Origin: Bacteroidales bacterium 45-6
GTDB taxonomy: Bacteria > Bacteroidota > Bacteroidia > Bacteroidales > Dysgonomonadaceae
Length of the DNA stretch: 21,061 bases
Direction of reading: 5' to 3'
NCBI GenBank assembly: GCA_001897035.1
Contig: MKRS01000094.1
Location: forward strand, 1-21,061
A program made the position numbers and the translations under genes. Below the pieces are notes generated by a model. That model did not search any database. It was not told the DNA's origin and saw nothing but the letters and a program-made list of their open reading frames with translations. This document shows, in pieces, positions 1 to 8,569 of this stretch. Within the stretch, counting starts at the first letter, position 1; every line of letters starts with the position of its first letter.

Positions 1-343
1 CGGCATGGATGAAATGGTTTCCTCCGATAGCCAGGCAATCGCCGTCTCCCGTGGCCAGCCACACTGAAAGTTTCGGGTTGGCCACTTTCACGCCCGTCGC
101 CACAGCCGCGCCACGTCCATGGATGGTGTGGAAGCCGTATGTGTTCATGTAGTAAGGCAACCTGGACGAACATCCAATTCCGGAAATAACGGCCACATTG
201 TGGGCTTCTATGCTCAGTTCGGACATTGCCTTGTGCAAGCTGTTGAGCAGGGCGTGGTCGCCGCACCCCGGACACCAGCGAACAGCTTGGTCGCTCTTGT
301 AATCTTTTGGTGTGAAAATTGGTTTTATATCTGCATTTACCAT
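1..343 (-). CDS. korB: 2-oxoacid:ferredoxin oxidoreductase, beta subunit (N-terminal part)
   Basis: Thiamine-diphosphate-binding beta subunit of a 2-oxoacid:ferredoxin oxidoreductase, most likely acting on 2-oxoglutarate to give succinyl-CoA, CO2 and reduced ferredoxin in the cytoplasm. Only the first 114 codons are present; the gene runs off the left edge. Seen near the N-terminus is the CPGCGDH motif typical of this subunit, and later the [12 protein letters not shown] stretch, which is the TPP and Mg-binding motif. The start is the ATG at 343, four bases after the korA stop. It is preceded by GGGAGGA lying in the last codons of korA, an unusually good Shine-Dalgarno for this group, so the two are translationally coupled. 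Substrate (2-oxoglutarate rather than another 2-oxoacid) is inferred from family resemblance and the nearby sucCD. Confidence 0.93.
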   Translation of the reverse strand, partial: MVNADIKPIFTPKDYKSDQAVRWCPGCGDHALLNSLHKAMSELSIEAHNVAVISGIGCSSRLPYYMNTYGFHTIHGRGAAVATGVKVANPKLSVWLATGDGDCLAIGGNHFIHA

Positions 344-347
344 TTTG

Positions 348-2201
348 TTATTCCTCCCATTTTTTTGTAAATGTATCCATTAAATCAATCACTGAAAATG
401 GTTGGCCTTCTATTTTGTTGTATTGTGAAAAGTCCACCCCATCAAAATCAAATTTCCTCCTTAGAAAAGCAGCAAATTGACCATTGTTTTGTTCAGCTAC
501 AATAATTTTCTTAAACTTCTTCAACAGTTCGCCTGTGTTGCGGGGCACCGGGTTGATAAACTGGAAGTGCATCAGGGCTGTCTTTTTTCCCTGACGGTTC
601 ATCTTGTCAACGGCTTCCTGCAAGTGTCCGTAAGTGCCACCCCAGCCAATGACCAGCAAATCGGCGTCTTCATCGCCAAAAAGTTCCTGTAAGGGAATCT
701 TGTCGGCTATTTTGTCGATCTTCCCTTGGCGGGCATCGATCATCTTTTGGTGGTTTGACGAGCTGTTGGAGATAGCTCCTGTCACATAATCCTTTTCCAA
801 GCCGCCGAGGCGGTGAGTGAACCCGGGCGTGCCAACAGGTGCCCAATAGCGGGCCAGGTTGCTCTCGTCGCGGGTGTATCCGTTCCAGTTTTCTCCGTCA
901 TAGAGCGAAACATCGTGAGGAACAATTTCCGGATATTCGTCCAAATTGGGAATTTTCCAGGCAGACGAACCGTTGGCAATATATCCGTCCGTCAGTAGAA
1001 TCACCGGAGTGACATGCTCCATCGCTATTTTCGAGGCCCAGTAGGCAGAGTCGAAGCAGTTCGTGGGAGTGGTAGCGGCCACCACAGCCACGGGGGATTC
1101 CCCGTTCCGGCCATATAGTGCTTGGTTGAGGTCTGTTTGTTCGGTTTTGGTAGGCAAGCCGGTGGAAGGACCACCACGTTGGACGTCGATCACCACTAAG
1201 GGAAGCTCCGCCATAACAGCCAAGCCGATCGCCTCGCTTTTTAGGGCAAGTCCTGGACCCGATGTGGATGTTGCGGCAAGGTTTCCCGCAAAGGCAGCTC
1301 CGATTGCGGTGGAGATTCCGGCAATTTCGTCTTCCATTTGAACGGCTTTGACTCCTAATTCTTTCATCTTCACCAATTCTTGCAGGATGTCAGTGGCGGG
1401 CGTTATCGGATACGAGCCTAAAAACAAGGGGCGTCCCGATTTTTCGGAGGCGGCCACCAAGCCATAAGCCGTTGCGCGGTTTCCGCTCACATCCGTGTAA
1501 TATCCTTTTTCGCACGACACGGTCTCTACCCGGTAGGTGGAAACCGAGGTGTCAGTGTTTTGACCGTAGTTGTAACCATCCGACAATACCTTCAGGTTTG
1601 CCTGGGCAATCTGGGGCTTCTTCTTGAATTTTTGTTCCAACATGTGGTTCACAAAATCCAATGGGCGGTTGAACAACCAGCATACAAGCCCCAAAGCGAA
1701 CATATTCTTGCATTTGGCTTTGGATTTGGCGTCAATTTCGAAGTCAGCCAAGCTATCTTTGGTGAGGGTGGTGATTGCCACGGGGACCAATTGTAAGCCC
1801 TTCACGCCTAATTCGGCAAAAGGGTCTTGGGTCTTGAACTTTGCTTTCTCCAAGTCTTTCTCGGAAAAAGAATCGACATCGTAGATGATGACGCTGCCGT
1901 TTTTGAGCTTGTCCACGTTCACTTTCAAGGCTGCAGGGTTCATCGCCACAAGGACATCTGCCTGTTCGCCAGAATTATAAATACGGCTTCCTATATGCAG
2001 TTTGAATCCTGAAACACCGCTCAAGGAACCCTGAGGGGCGCGAATCTCAGCAGGAAAGTCAGGGAACGTGGAAATTTGGTTTCCTGAAACTGCAGAAAGG
2101 TTGGAAAAGATAGTGCCAGAAAGCTGCATTCCGTCTCCCGAGTCTCCGGAGAACAAGACGACTACATTTTCTACATCTTTGACAATTGTCTGGTCTGTCA
2201 T
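348..2201 (-). CDS. korA: 2-oxoacid:ferredoxin oxidoreductase, fused gamma-alpha subunit
   Basis: 617 residues, the length expected of a fused gamma-alpha subunit. The N-terminal gamma domain (about 12-190) opens with [13 protein letters not shown]. The alpha domain starts near residue 240 and carries [10 protein letters not shown] around Tyr264, the YPITP signature of the pyrimidine-binding domain. A C-terminal part with [13 protein letters not shown] near residue 520 matches the transketolase-C-like region. With the beta subunit it forms the CoA-dependent, ferredoxin-linked complex that interconverts 2-oxoglutarate and succinyl-CoA. It is first in a korA-korB operon with a 4-base gap. A candidate Bacteroidetes promoter lies about 65 bases upstream of the start. 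The family is certain; the exact 2-oxoacid is inferred. Sister enzymes use branched-chain 2-oxoacids. Confidence 0.93.
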   Translation of the reverse strand: MTDQTIVKDVENVVVLFSGDSGDGMQLSGTIFSNLSAVSGNQISTFPDFPAEIRAPQGSLSGVSGFKLHIGSRIYNSGEQADVLVAMNPAALKVNVDKLKNGSVIIYDVDSFSEKDLEKAKFKTQDPFAELGVKGLQLVPVAITTLTKDSLADFEIDAKSKAKCKNMFALGLVCWLFNRPLDFVNHMLEQKFKKKPQIAQANLKVLSDGYNYGQNTDTSVSTYRVETVSCEKGYYTDVSGNRATAYGLVAASEKSGRPLFLGSYPITPATDILQELVKMKELGVKAVQMEDEIAGISTAIGAAFAGNLAATSTSGPGLALKSEAIGLAVMAELPLVVIDVQRGGPSTGLPTKTEQTDLNQALYGRNGESPVAVVAATTPTNCFDSAYWASKIAMEHVTPVILLTDGYIANGSSAWKIPNLDEYPEIVPHDVSLYDGENWNGYTRDESNLARYWAPVGTPGFTHRLGGLEKDYVTGAISNSSSNHQKMIDARQGKIDKIADKIPLQELFGDEDADLLVIGWGGTYGHLQEAVDKMNRQGKKTALMHFQFINPVPRNTGELLKKFKKIIVAEQNNGQFAAFLRRKFDFDGVDFSQYNKIEGQPFSVIDLMDTFTKKWEE

Positions 2202-2266
2202 GAGGTTAATTTATTATCTATTTCTTTTATTAAAAAAATGACTGCTTTTTTATTCGGAAAATGCGG

Positions 2267-2298
2267 CAAAGTAATGAAATACTTTGTTCGAATCCAAA
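2267..2298 (-). promoter_or_regulatory. Candidate promoter of korAB
   Basis: Read on the minus strand: TTTG (2298-2295), 20 bases, then TTACTTTG (2274-2267). This fits the Bacteroidetes -33/-7 pattern TTTG-N19-21-TAnnTTTG with one mismatch in the -7 box. It would leave a 5' leader of roughly 60 bases before the korA ATG. Confidence 0.45.
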
Positions 2299-2376
2299 CT
2301 TTTAGCAAGCAGAATTTTCCTTCTAAGTATTATTTTAAGAGAATGAAAAATCAATTTATCACTTTTATAATTTATT

Positions 2377-2841
2377 TCACTGAATTTCTTCTACGATTGA
2401 TTTTAATTCGTCCAATGCTTTGGGCCACAACGAGCTGAAAATCTCGACATAGTCGTCCGGAATTTCCACTTCCACCGTAAGCATCGTGAGGCCATCTGCT
2501 TCCTCATAGTGGTAGCTTTCTTCCAAGTTTTGCCATTGGGCAAGGCCGGCTCCATCGGTAATTTCCACGCCATTTTCGATCAGGCCTTGGGTTCGCATCG
2601 AGAGATACTGGGAGGGTACGTTTTTCGTGACAACACAAAAAATACCTTGGGGTGTGCCTTCCTCGCTTTCGCCAACGAACCTGATTTTGCTCCCTTCCTC
2701 CCAGCTTCCTTCGTATCTGGACGAGGGGTCGAAGACTTTTGCCCACTGGTGGTATGTGTTTTTGTTGCGGATGCCCAGCATCTTGTCGTACACTACGGAT
2801 GGAGGGGCATTGATCCCAACTTTAAATTTCTTTCTTTGCAT
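2377..2841 (-). CDS. SRPBCC/AHSA1-like ligand-binding fold protein
   Basis: 154 residues resembling the SRPBCC (START/Bet v1-like) superfamily. The features seen are an opening strand with KVGINAPPSVVYDKML, a strongly beta middle section, and a closing amphipathic helix (SSLWPKALDELKSIVEEI). These proteins form a deep hydrophobic cavity; many in bacteria have no assigned ligand. It follows a second SRPBCC gene on the same strand with a 52-base gap, so the two probably form a small operon of related but diverged paralogues. No signal peptide is visible, so it is probably cytoplasmic. Function cannot be stated beyond the fold. A promoter of its own is not evident in the short gap. Confidence 0.8.
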   Translation of the reverse strand: MQRKKFKVGINAPPSVVYDKMLGIRNKNTYHQWAKVFDPSSRYEGSWEEGSKIRFVGESEEGTPQGIFCVVTKNVPSQYLSMRTQGLIENGVEITDGAGLAQWQNLEESYHYEEADGLTMLTVEVEIPDDYVEIFSSLWPKALDELKSIVEEIQ

Positions 2842-2893
2842 AAGTAATTCATGTAATTAGAGTATTTTTATCTGGTTATATAATCGGAGTCCT

Positions 2894-3310
2894 TCAGGTG
2901 GATACGACATATTTCTTGAAGTTTTCGAGTATCGCTTGCCATCCGTTGTGCTGCATTTCCTCCGGAAAAGAGTCTTCCGCTTCAAAGACAGTGGTGATGA
3001 CCACGCTCTCGCCCTCGTCTTGGAATGTAGTTTCCACCCTCCTTCCGTCCTCTATAACATAAGCGAGCTTTTTACCGGGGTCTATTTCCGTATAGACCGC
3101 CTGGAAATCGAATCCGAAACTTTTATCCTTGGCTTCCATCCTGGCCAAGTATTTTCCACCAGGCTGCAGGTCGTTTTCCGCATAGGGACAATGCCAGTCG
3201 TCGGAAGCAAAATTCCAACGAACGATGTGTTCCGGCTGAGTCCAACATTTCCACACTTTATGCAGGTCGCAGCCAACAGAGGTCTGTACTGTGATTTTCG
3301 AACGGGTCAT
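2894..3310 (-). CDS. SRPBCC/AHSA1 domain protein
   Basis: 138 residues, the usual length of a single AHSA1-type SRPBCC domain. It starts TVQTSVGCDLHKVWKCWTQP, followed by EHIVRWNFASDDWHCP, the characteristic helix plus tryptophan-rich stretch of YndB/AHSA1-like proteins. Next come a PGGKY beta turn and a closing helix with GWQAILENFKKYV. It is the upstream member of a pair with the gene at 2377-2841 and is divergent from sucCD across about 290 bases. Family members include stress-responsive and uncharacterised lipid or ligand binders; no ligand can be assigned here. The start at 3310 fits the conserved N-terminus. Confidence 0.83.
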   Translation of the reverse strand: MTRSKITVQTSVGCDLHKVWKCWTQPEHIVRWNFASDDWHCPYAENDLQPGGKYLARMEAKDKSFGFDFQAVYTEIDPGKKLAYVIEDGRRVETTFQDEGESVVITTVFEAEDSFPEEMQHNGWQAILENFKKYVVST

Positions 3311-3600
3311 AGTTTTTTAGATAAAAGATGGTTTACACAGATGTGGTCGGCACGAAAGGCTAATCTACATCCCGGTTTTAAACATTCTCTAAATTACATT
3401 TGTTCTCAATCATAACCTATTATTATATTTAATTTAGACTGTGAATGAGGCCAAGAAGCAGGAGATAAGCCTTGGAATCGCCTGTAAAAGCGGGTTATAA
3501 ATTATTTCTATTGATGATATTTGTTTTTAATTCGACTAAAGTCTAAAGAAGATTGTTATATTTGGAATATTATGTTAAACCTCAAAAATCATTACAGCTT

Positions 3601-4737
3601 ATGAAAATCCATGAGTATCAAGCAAAAGATTTTTTCAAATCCTTTGGAATTCCTATTTTCGACTACATTGTTTGCAAAACGCCAGAGGAAGCTGTTGCGG
3701 CTTACAACACGCTGGGAATAAATGACGTTGTTGTGAAAGCGCAAGTACTCACGGGCGGACGCGGGAAGGCCGGCGGGGTGAAGTTGGCGCATAATGCGGA
3801 AGAAGTGCGGAAACATGCGGCCGATATTCTGGCCCTCACCATCAAGGAATATCCGGTTGAGAAAATCATTGTCACTCAGGCATCTACTATTTTAAAGGAA
3901 TTTTATGCAAGCTACACGATCGACAGAAACACCAAATCTGTGATTCTTATCATCAGTGCGGAAGGCGGGATAGACATAGAAGAGGTTGCAGCAAAAACCC
4001 CTGAAAAAATATTGACGTTCAGCATCGACCCGTTTGTGGGAGTTCCTGATTATCTGGCACGCAAGTTTGCCTTCACTTTGGTGAGCGAGCCGCATCAAGT
4101 GACGCAGTTGGCCGGCATACTGAAAGACCTTTACCAGTTGTTTATCGAAAAAGACGCTTCTTTGGCCGAAATCAATCCCTTGGTGATTGACGGGGACGGC
4201 AACCTGAAGGCTTTGGACGCCAAGATGACATTTGACGACAACGCCCTTTTCCGCCATCCTGATGTGTTGGAATTGTTTGAACCGACTCCTGAAGAAAGAG
4301 TGGAGGCGGATGCCAAGTCGAAGGGATTCAGCTACGTGCACTTGGATGGATCGATTGGCTGCATGGTGAATGGGGCCGGATTGGCGATGGGAACGGTGGA
4401 CGTGATCCACTTGTACGGCGGAACGCCGGCAAACTTCCTCGACATCGGAGGAAGCTCCAACCCGCAGAAAATCATCGATGCAATGACTCTGTTGTTGAAC
4501 GACAAGAGCGTGAAAGTGGTACTCATCAACATATTCGGGGGGATCACCCGCTGCGACGATGTGGCCAACGGACTTATTAAAGCTTTCCAGCAAGTGGAAA
4601 CCAATATCCCCGTGGTGGTGAGGCTAACGGGCACCAACGAAAAGGAGGGCCGCGAGATATTGAAAGACACAGACTTCATCGTGGCCGAAAGCATGGAGCA
4701 AGCTATCCAGTCGGCCGTTGCCAAATGCAGAGCATAA
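3601..4737 (+). CDS. sucC: Succinate-CoA ligase (ADP-forming), beta subunit
   Basis: 378 residues from the ATG at 3601, close to the usual 385-390. The first residues MKIHEYQAKDFF match the canonical SucC N-terminus, so I prefer this ATG over an in-frame TTG 48 bases upstream. The order of features is an ATP-grasp nucleotide-binding half (GGRGKAGGVK, the nucleotide-binding loop, then AEINPLVI) and a C-terminal CoA-ligase half (GCMVNGAGLAMGT, NIFGGITRCD, VVRLTGTNEKEGREIL). With SucD it interconverts succinyl-CoA, ADP and phosphate with succinate, CoA and ATP. sucD follows after 39 bases. With the nearby kor genes it joins the 2-oxoglutarate to succinate steps. No clear promoter was found upstream. 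Confidence 0.97.
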   Translation: MKIHEYQAKDFFKSFGIPIFDYIVCKTPEEAVAAYNTLGINDVVVKAQVLTGGRGKAGGVKLAHNAEEVRKHAADILALTIKEYPVEKIIVTQASTILKEFYASYTIDRNTKSVILIISAEGGIDIEEVAAKTPEKILTFSIDPFVGVPDYLARKFAFTLVSEPHQVTQLAGILKDLYQLFIEKDASLAEINPLVIDGDGNLKALDAKMTFDDNALFRHPDVLELFEPTPEERVEADAKSKGFSYVHLDGSIGCMVNGAGLAMGTVDVIHLYGGTPANFLDIGGSSNPQKIIDAMTLLLNDKSVKVVLINIFGGITRCDDVANGLIKAFQQVETNIPVVVRLTGTNEKEGREILKDTDFIVAESMEQAIQSAVAKCRA

Positions 4738-4776
4738 ACCAAATTATTCCATTTATCTATTGAAAATTAACAAGCC

Positions 4777-5649
4777 ATGAGCATACTTATCAACGAATCT
4801 TCCCGCATCATCGTGCAGGGAATCACCGGTAGAGACGGACGTTTTCATACCGAAAAGATGAAAGCCTATAAGACAAAGATTGTCGGCGGAACTTCTCCCG
4901 GAAAAGGGGGGACGGAGGTTTTAGGCATTCCCGTTTTCAACACGGTTTACCAAGCGGTTGAAGAAACAGCAGCCGACACTTCCATCATCTTTGTGCCTGC
5001 CAAGATGGCGGCGGATGCCATTATGGAAGCTGCCGATGCAGGGATACAGCTTATTATCTACATCACTGAAGGGATTCCTACCTTGGATGTAGTGAAAGCG
5101 CAACGTTTTGTCAAGATGAAGGGAGCGACCCTGCTTGGACCCAACTGCCCGGGACTGATCTCTCCCGGAAAAAGCATGGTGGGCATTCTTCCGACACATA
5201 TTTTCCAAAAAGGAAACGTCGGCGTGATAAGTCGCAGCGGAACGCTTACCTACGAGGTCGTGTATCAGCTCACCACGAACGGAATGGGGCAATCCTCGGC
5301 TGTGGGGATGGGTGGCGACCCGGTAACGGGCTTGTATTTCATCGAACTCTTGCAAATGCTCCAGGACGACCCCGAAACAGAAGCCATCGTATTCATTGGT
5401 GAAATTGGCGGAAATGCCGAAGAGCAAGCCGCAGAATTCATCACGAAGAATGTCACGAAGCCTGTTGTGGCATTCATCGCAGGCCAATATGCACCTCCCG
5501 GAAAGCAAATGGGACATGCCGGAGCTATCGTGGCAGGCGGTGCGGGTTCTGCAAAGGACAAAGTGGCGGCATTGGAACGTGCGGGAATCAAGGTGGCCAA
5601 AGAACCTTCGGCCATACCCGGGTTGCTGAAAGAACTGCTTAAAAAATAA
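4777..5649 (+). CDS. sucD: Succinate-CoA ligase, alpha subunit
   Basis: 290 residues, full length for the family. The N-terminal CoA-binding Rossmann part begins [20 protein letters not shown] and contains GGTSPGKGG, the usual CoA contact. [13 protein letters not shown] and [12 protein letters not shown] are the hallmark SucD motifs. The phosphorylated histidine is His247, in the [10 protein letters not shown] motif. It forms the heterodimer or heterotetramer with SucC and carries the phosphohistidine intermediate. A strong intrinsic terminator begins two bases after the stop codon, closing the sucCD transcript. Confidence 0.97.
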   Translation: MSILINESSRIIVQGITGRDGRFHTEKMKAYKTKIVGGTSPGKGGTEVLGIPVFNTVYQAVEETAADTSIIFVPAKMAADAIMEAADAGIQLIIYITEGIPTLDVVKAQRFVKMKGATLLGPNCPGLISPGKSMVGILPTHIFQKGNVGVISRSGTLTYEVVYQLTTNGMGQSSAVGMGGDPVTGLYFIELLQMLQDDPETEAIVFIGEIGGNAEEQAAEFITKNVTKPVVAFIAGQYAPPGKQMGHAGAIVAGGAGSAKDKVAALERAGIKVAKEPSAIPGLLKELLKK

Positions 5650-5651
5650 TC

Positions 5652-5697
5652 AAAAAATAGCCCTGATGCTCGTTTTAGTATTCAGGGCTATTTTTTT
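5652..5697 (+). terminator. Intrinsic terminator after sucCD
   Basis: Perfect 10-base stem ATAGCCCTGA (5657-5666) and TCAGGGCTAT (5682-5691) with a 15-base loop, followed by six further T. An A run also precedes the left arm, so the hairpin could work in both directions, although only the plus strand carries genes here. Confidence 0.9.
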
Positions 5698-5832
5698 ATC
5701 CTCCGCCCACCACTTTCCAAGTTTCCGCCAACTCCATCGTCTTTTTATTTGCAAAGTGCTTGTTGCGAAAGTGTTACACTCTTTTGCGATAAATACACAT
5801 GCAGCAACGGTTCGTTTGAGTGAAATAATTCG

Positions 5833-5840
5833 TATTTTTG
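5833..5840 (+). promoter_or_regulatory. Possible -7 box upstream of the HAD gene
   Basis: TATTTTTG matches the Bacteroidetes -7 consensus TAnnTTTG and lies about 110 bases before the HAD start, in the 250-base gap after the sucCD terminator. A TTTG at 5815-5818 is only 14 bases upstream, too close for a normal -33 element, so this is weak. Nothing else recognisable is seen in this gap. Confidence 0.25.
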
Positions 5841-5951
5841 TATTCCTTCTCGTGCGTTCGCGGAAGGCTCTAAGCCACCCCTGCATGATTTTCGGATACC
5901 CGATATGCTTTGCGCTATCGGATTGCTCGATAAAAAATAACAATTTCACCG

Positions 5952-6644
5952 ATGAAATATTCAACTGTACTTATCGATATTGACGACACCATCTGGGACA
6001 CACGCAACAATAGCCGGGAAGCCTTTCTGGAAATGTACGAAAGCCACCGCTGGGACGTTTATTTCGAGTCTTTCGATCATTTCTACGATGCTTATCTGCC
6101 TTCCAATATTGAACTCTGGAGCCTGTATGCACAAGGAAAAATCAAGAAAGAGGAACTGATCGTTCAACGGTTCGTGAACCCTCTGTCGCCGCACATGCCG
6201 ATGGATGCAACACATGCTTTGAAATTGAACGACGAGCTACTCGAAAGGGTCTCCGAGAAGACTAAACTGGTCGAAAACGCGAAGGAACTGCTCGACTATC
6301 TGTCACCAAAATATCAGCTGGTGATACTCTCCAACGGATTTCGTGAGGTGCAATACAAGAAGCTTCGCAACAGCAACATCGATAAGTATTTCGAGCATGT
6401 CATCCTCTCGGACGAAGCAGGAGTGAACAAGCCACACCCTGGCATTTTCAGCAAGGCATTGAAAGCTGCCAATTCAAACGGCAAGAACACGGTTATGCTG
6501 GGCGACAGCTTCGAGTCGGACATTTCAGGAGCACACAACAGCGGGATCGACCAAATCTGGTTCAACCCGGAGGCCGTTGTTCCGGAAAATTTCACCCCCA
6601 CATTTATCGTCGAGAATCTCGAAGAGGTGAAAAGCATATTGTGA
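5952..6644 (+). CDS. YjjG-family HAD phosphatase (noncanonical pyrimidine nucleotidase-like)
   Basis: 230 residues, typical of the YjjG/HAD-IA class. Motif I is LIDIDDTIWD with nucleophile Asp9 and acid/base Asp11. A helical cap (about 20-100) follows. Motif II is VILSNGF, motif III the Lys in VNKPHPGIF, and motif IV GDSFESDISGA, giving the metal-binding acidic pair. YjjG enzymes hydrolyse nucleoside monophosphates, including non-canonical pyrimidine nucleotides, as housecleaning. The assignment to YjjG rather than another HAD-IA hydrolase rests on overall resemblance (motif I DxDDT followed by W, and FNP in the C-terminal part), so substrate is inferred. It is a single gene, 84 bases before the amylase gene. 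Confidence 0.88.
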   Translation: MKYSTVLIDIDDTIWDTRNNSREAFLEMYESHRWDVYFESFDHFYDAYLPSNIELWSLYAQGKIKKEELIVQRFVNPLSPHMPMDATHALKLNDELLERVSEKTKLVENAKELLDYLSPKYQLVILSNGFREVQYKKLRNSNIDKYFEHVILSDEAGVNKPHPGIFSKALKAANSNGKNTVMLGDSFESDISGAHNSGIDQIWFNPEAVVPENFTPTFIVENLEEVKSIL

Positions 6645-6728
6645 TGAGGCCTAAAGCCGCAGATCATTTTAATTCACAATCAATACTTAAACCTTATTTA
6701 GACCAAAACAAGATAATACAGCCATCCG

Positions 6729-8255
6729 ATGAAAAACGGTGTGATGATGCAATACTTTGAGTGGAATCTGCCCAACGACGGACGGTTGTGGAAAAAACTT
6801 AAAGAAGATGCAGCCACCCTCCATCGGCTGGGCATTACGGCTGTGTGGATTCCCCCCGCCTGCAAGGCTGCCGAACAACAAAACCAAGGATACGCCGCCT
6901 ACGACCTCTTCGATTTGGGGGAGTTTGAGCAGAAAGGTTCAGTCCGGACAAAATACGGTACCAAGGCTGAACTTATCGATGCGATTGGCGAACTTCACAA
7001 ATATCAGATATCCGTATATTTGGACGTTGTCCTCAACCACAAAATTGGGGCAGACCGCAAAGAAAAGTTTGCTGCCGTGGAGGTGGATCCCGAAAACCGC
7101 ATGGCTGATATTTCCGTACCCTCCGAGATTGCAGGATGGACACAGTTCGACTTTCCCGGAAGGAAAGGGATGTATTCGCCATTCACCTGGCATTCGCACC
7201 ATTTCACCGGAATTGAAGTGGAAGATCCGGCGGGCGGCAAGCGCATCTACCGCATCACGGGAGAAAACAAGCACTGGAGCCAAGATGTTGACCCAGAAAA
7301 AGGCAATTTCGATTTTCTGATGGGCGCCGACATCGACCACAAGCACCCGGAAGTGATTGCAGAATTGAATTGCTGGGGGCATTGGGTCGCAAAAGAACTT
7401 CATCTTGACGGTATGCGCCTGGATGCCATAAAGCATATCAGCAGCACCTTTGTTCATCAGTTCATAGATCAGGTAAGAAATGACGAAACTCCGAATTTTT
7501 ATTTTGTTGGAGAATATTGGAAGGCTGACCTGCCAACATTGGAAAACTATCTGAAAGCAGTTGACTACTCCACCGACCTGTTTGATGTGCCTCTTCATTA
7601 CAACTTTCACGAAGCTTCCACAAGTGGCGAGGAATACGACTTGCGGGACTTGTACGCCAACACGCTGGTCGCCAGCTCCCCATCACATGCAGTCACGTTT
7701 GTTGACAACCACGACTCGCAGCAGGGGAGTTCTCTGGAATCGGAAGTAGGGCGCTGGTTCAAGCCACTTGCCTATGCACTGATCCTGCTTCGCAAAGACG
7801 GCTACCCTTGTCTGTTCTACGGTGATTATTACGGCATTGGACACCAAGAATCCTCCCAAAAGAACCTTCTCAAAACACTCTTGAAAGCCCGGCGAAAATT
7901 TGCGCATGGAGAGGAGAAGACATATCAGTCCCATCCAAACCTATTTGGGCTTGTGAGGTTCGGGGACAGCGAACATCCCGGATCAGGATTAGCGATGCTT
8001 TTATCCAACAGTGACACCAACATGTCACTTGTGATGAACGTTGGAGTTCAAAAAGCCGGGCAGACCTGGATCGACGTCACCGGGTCAGTGAAAGGGTCAG
8101 TGCAAATAGAAAAAGACGGAAGCGCTGAATTTCCCGTCCCAGCTCGCAGCCTTTCCGTGTGGGCCAATCCGAGAAAAGCCGGCAAATCGTTCATCTGCCT
8201 ATCTGAAATTTTGAAAAGAATAAAACCAAGGGCAAAACCTATCGCTAAAAGATAA
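6729..8255 (+). CDS. Cytoplasmic alpha-amylase, GH13 (subfamily 5-like)
   Basis: 508 residues with no signal peptide, so it acts inside the cell on maltodextrins or glycogen by cleaving alpha-1,4 links. It starts MKNGVMMQYFEWNLPNDG, the usual opening of GH13_5 amylases. All four GH13 regions are present: DVVLNHK; GMRLDAIKHI with nucleophile Asp232; FVGEYW with acid/base Glu262; FVDNHDS with transition-state stabiliser Asp329. The C-terminal beta domain ends near residue 480 at SLSVWAN. About 25 further residues rich in Lys and Arg (ending RIKPRAKPIAKR) look like an unusual tail. It is single, with no clear promoter in the 84-base gap before it; read-through from the HAD gene is possible. Confidence 0.95.
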   Translation: MKNGVMMQYFEWNLPNDGRLWKKLKEDAATLHRLGITAVWIPPACKAAEQQNQGYAAYDLFDLGEFEQKGSVRTKYGTKAELIDAIGELHKYQISVYLDVVLNHKIGADRKEKFAAVEVDPENRMADISVPSEIAGWTQFDFPGRKGMYSPFTWHSHHFTGIEVEDPAGGKRIYRITGENKHWSQDVDPEKGNFDFLMGADIDHKHPEVIAELNCWGHWVAKELHLDGMRLDAIKHISSTFVHQFIDQVRNDETPNFYFVGEYWKADLPTLENYLKAVDYSTDLFDVPLHYNFHEASTSGEEYDLRDLYANTLVASSPSHAVTFVDNHDSQQGSSLESEVGRWFKPLAYALILLRKDGYPCLFYGDYYGIGHQESSQKNLLKTLLKARRKFAHGEEKTYQSHPNLFGLVRFGDSEHPGSGLAMLLSNSDTNMSLVMNVGVQKAGQTWIDVTGSVKGSVQIEKDGSAEFPVPARSLSVWANPRKAGKSFICLSEILKRIKPRAKPIAKR

Positions 8256-8294
8256 ATTTTTGTATTTCCTGCCGCAATATTTGGGCGCAATTGC

Positions 8295-8324
8295 TTGCGT
8301 AATTTAAAAATATCACTACCTTTG
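8295..8324 (+). promoter_or_regulatory. Promoter of tRNA-Ser
   Basis: TTG (8295-8297), 19 bases, then TACCTTTG (8317-8324), an exact match to the TAnnTTTG -7 box of Bacteroidetes housekeeping promoters. Transcription would start about 15 bases before the tRNA. Confidence 0.75.
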
Positions 8325-8346
8325 CACTGCTTTTGAAAAAAGCACC

Positions 8347-8431
8347 GGAGAGATGGCAGAGTGGTCGATCGCGGCGGTCTTGAAAACCGTTGACTGTCAA
8401 AGGTCCGGGGGTTCGAATCCCTCTCTCTCCG
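8347..8431 (+). tRNA. tRNA-Ser (anticodon TGA)
   Basis: 85-base class II tRNA. The acceptor arms GGAGAGA (8347-8353) and TCTCTCC (8424-8430) pair fully, with discriminator G8431. The anticodon loop CTTGAAA puts TGA at 8381-8383, reading TCN serine codons. A long variable arm and the T loop GGTTCGAATCC follow. CCA is not encoded. The prophage integrase lies just downstream, so the 3' half of this gene is the likely attachment site. Confidence 0.97.
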
Positions 8432-8434
8432 CTG

Positions 8435-8480
8435 AAAACCAACATAAGTCGCTGATTATTAGCGACTTATGTTGGTTTTT
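8435..8480 (+). terminator. Terminator-like hairpin directly after tRNA-Ser
   Basis: Perfect 19-base inverted repeat: left arm AAAACCAACATAAGTCGCT (8435-8453), 7-base loop, right arm 8461-8479, ending in a T run. It starts four bases after the tRNA. It probably ends the tRNA transcript and shields the integrase from read-through. Since it lies downstream of the presumed crossover it may be phage-borne. Confidence 0.8.
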
Positions 8481-8569
8481 AAGGATGCTTCAAAAAGCAA
8501 AACGGAACTCAAACGGAACTGAATGAAGTCTAATTTTTAGCATGGTTTACAGATCGAGCTAAAAAAAAA

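Noticed and set aside
3553..3600. Upstream TTG start for sucC adding 16 residues
   Set aside because: The ATG at 3601 gives the conserved MKIHEYQAK N-terminus; the extension has no family support.
3892..4593. Minus-strand open frame of 233 codons opposite sucC
   Set aside because: A shadow of the highly conserved sucC gene; the His- and Arg-rich translation resembles no protein family.
6939..7610. Minus-strand open frame of 223 codons opposite the amylase gene
   Set aside because: Antisense to a gene with all GH13 motifs intact, with no independent support.
8245..8445. Minus-strand open frame across the tRNA-Ser gene
   Set aside because: It is the reverse complement of the tRNA. Its translation (GERGIRTPGPLTV type) is a well-known false protein arising from tRNA-Ser genes.
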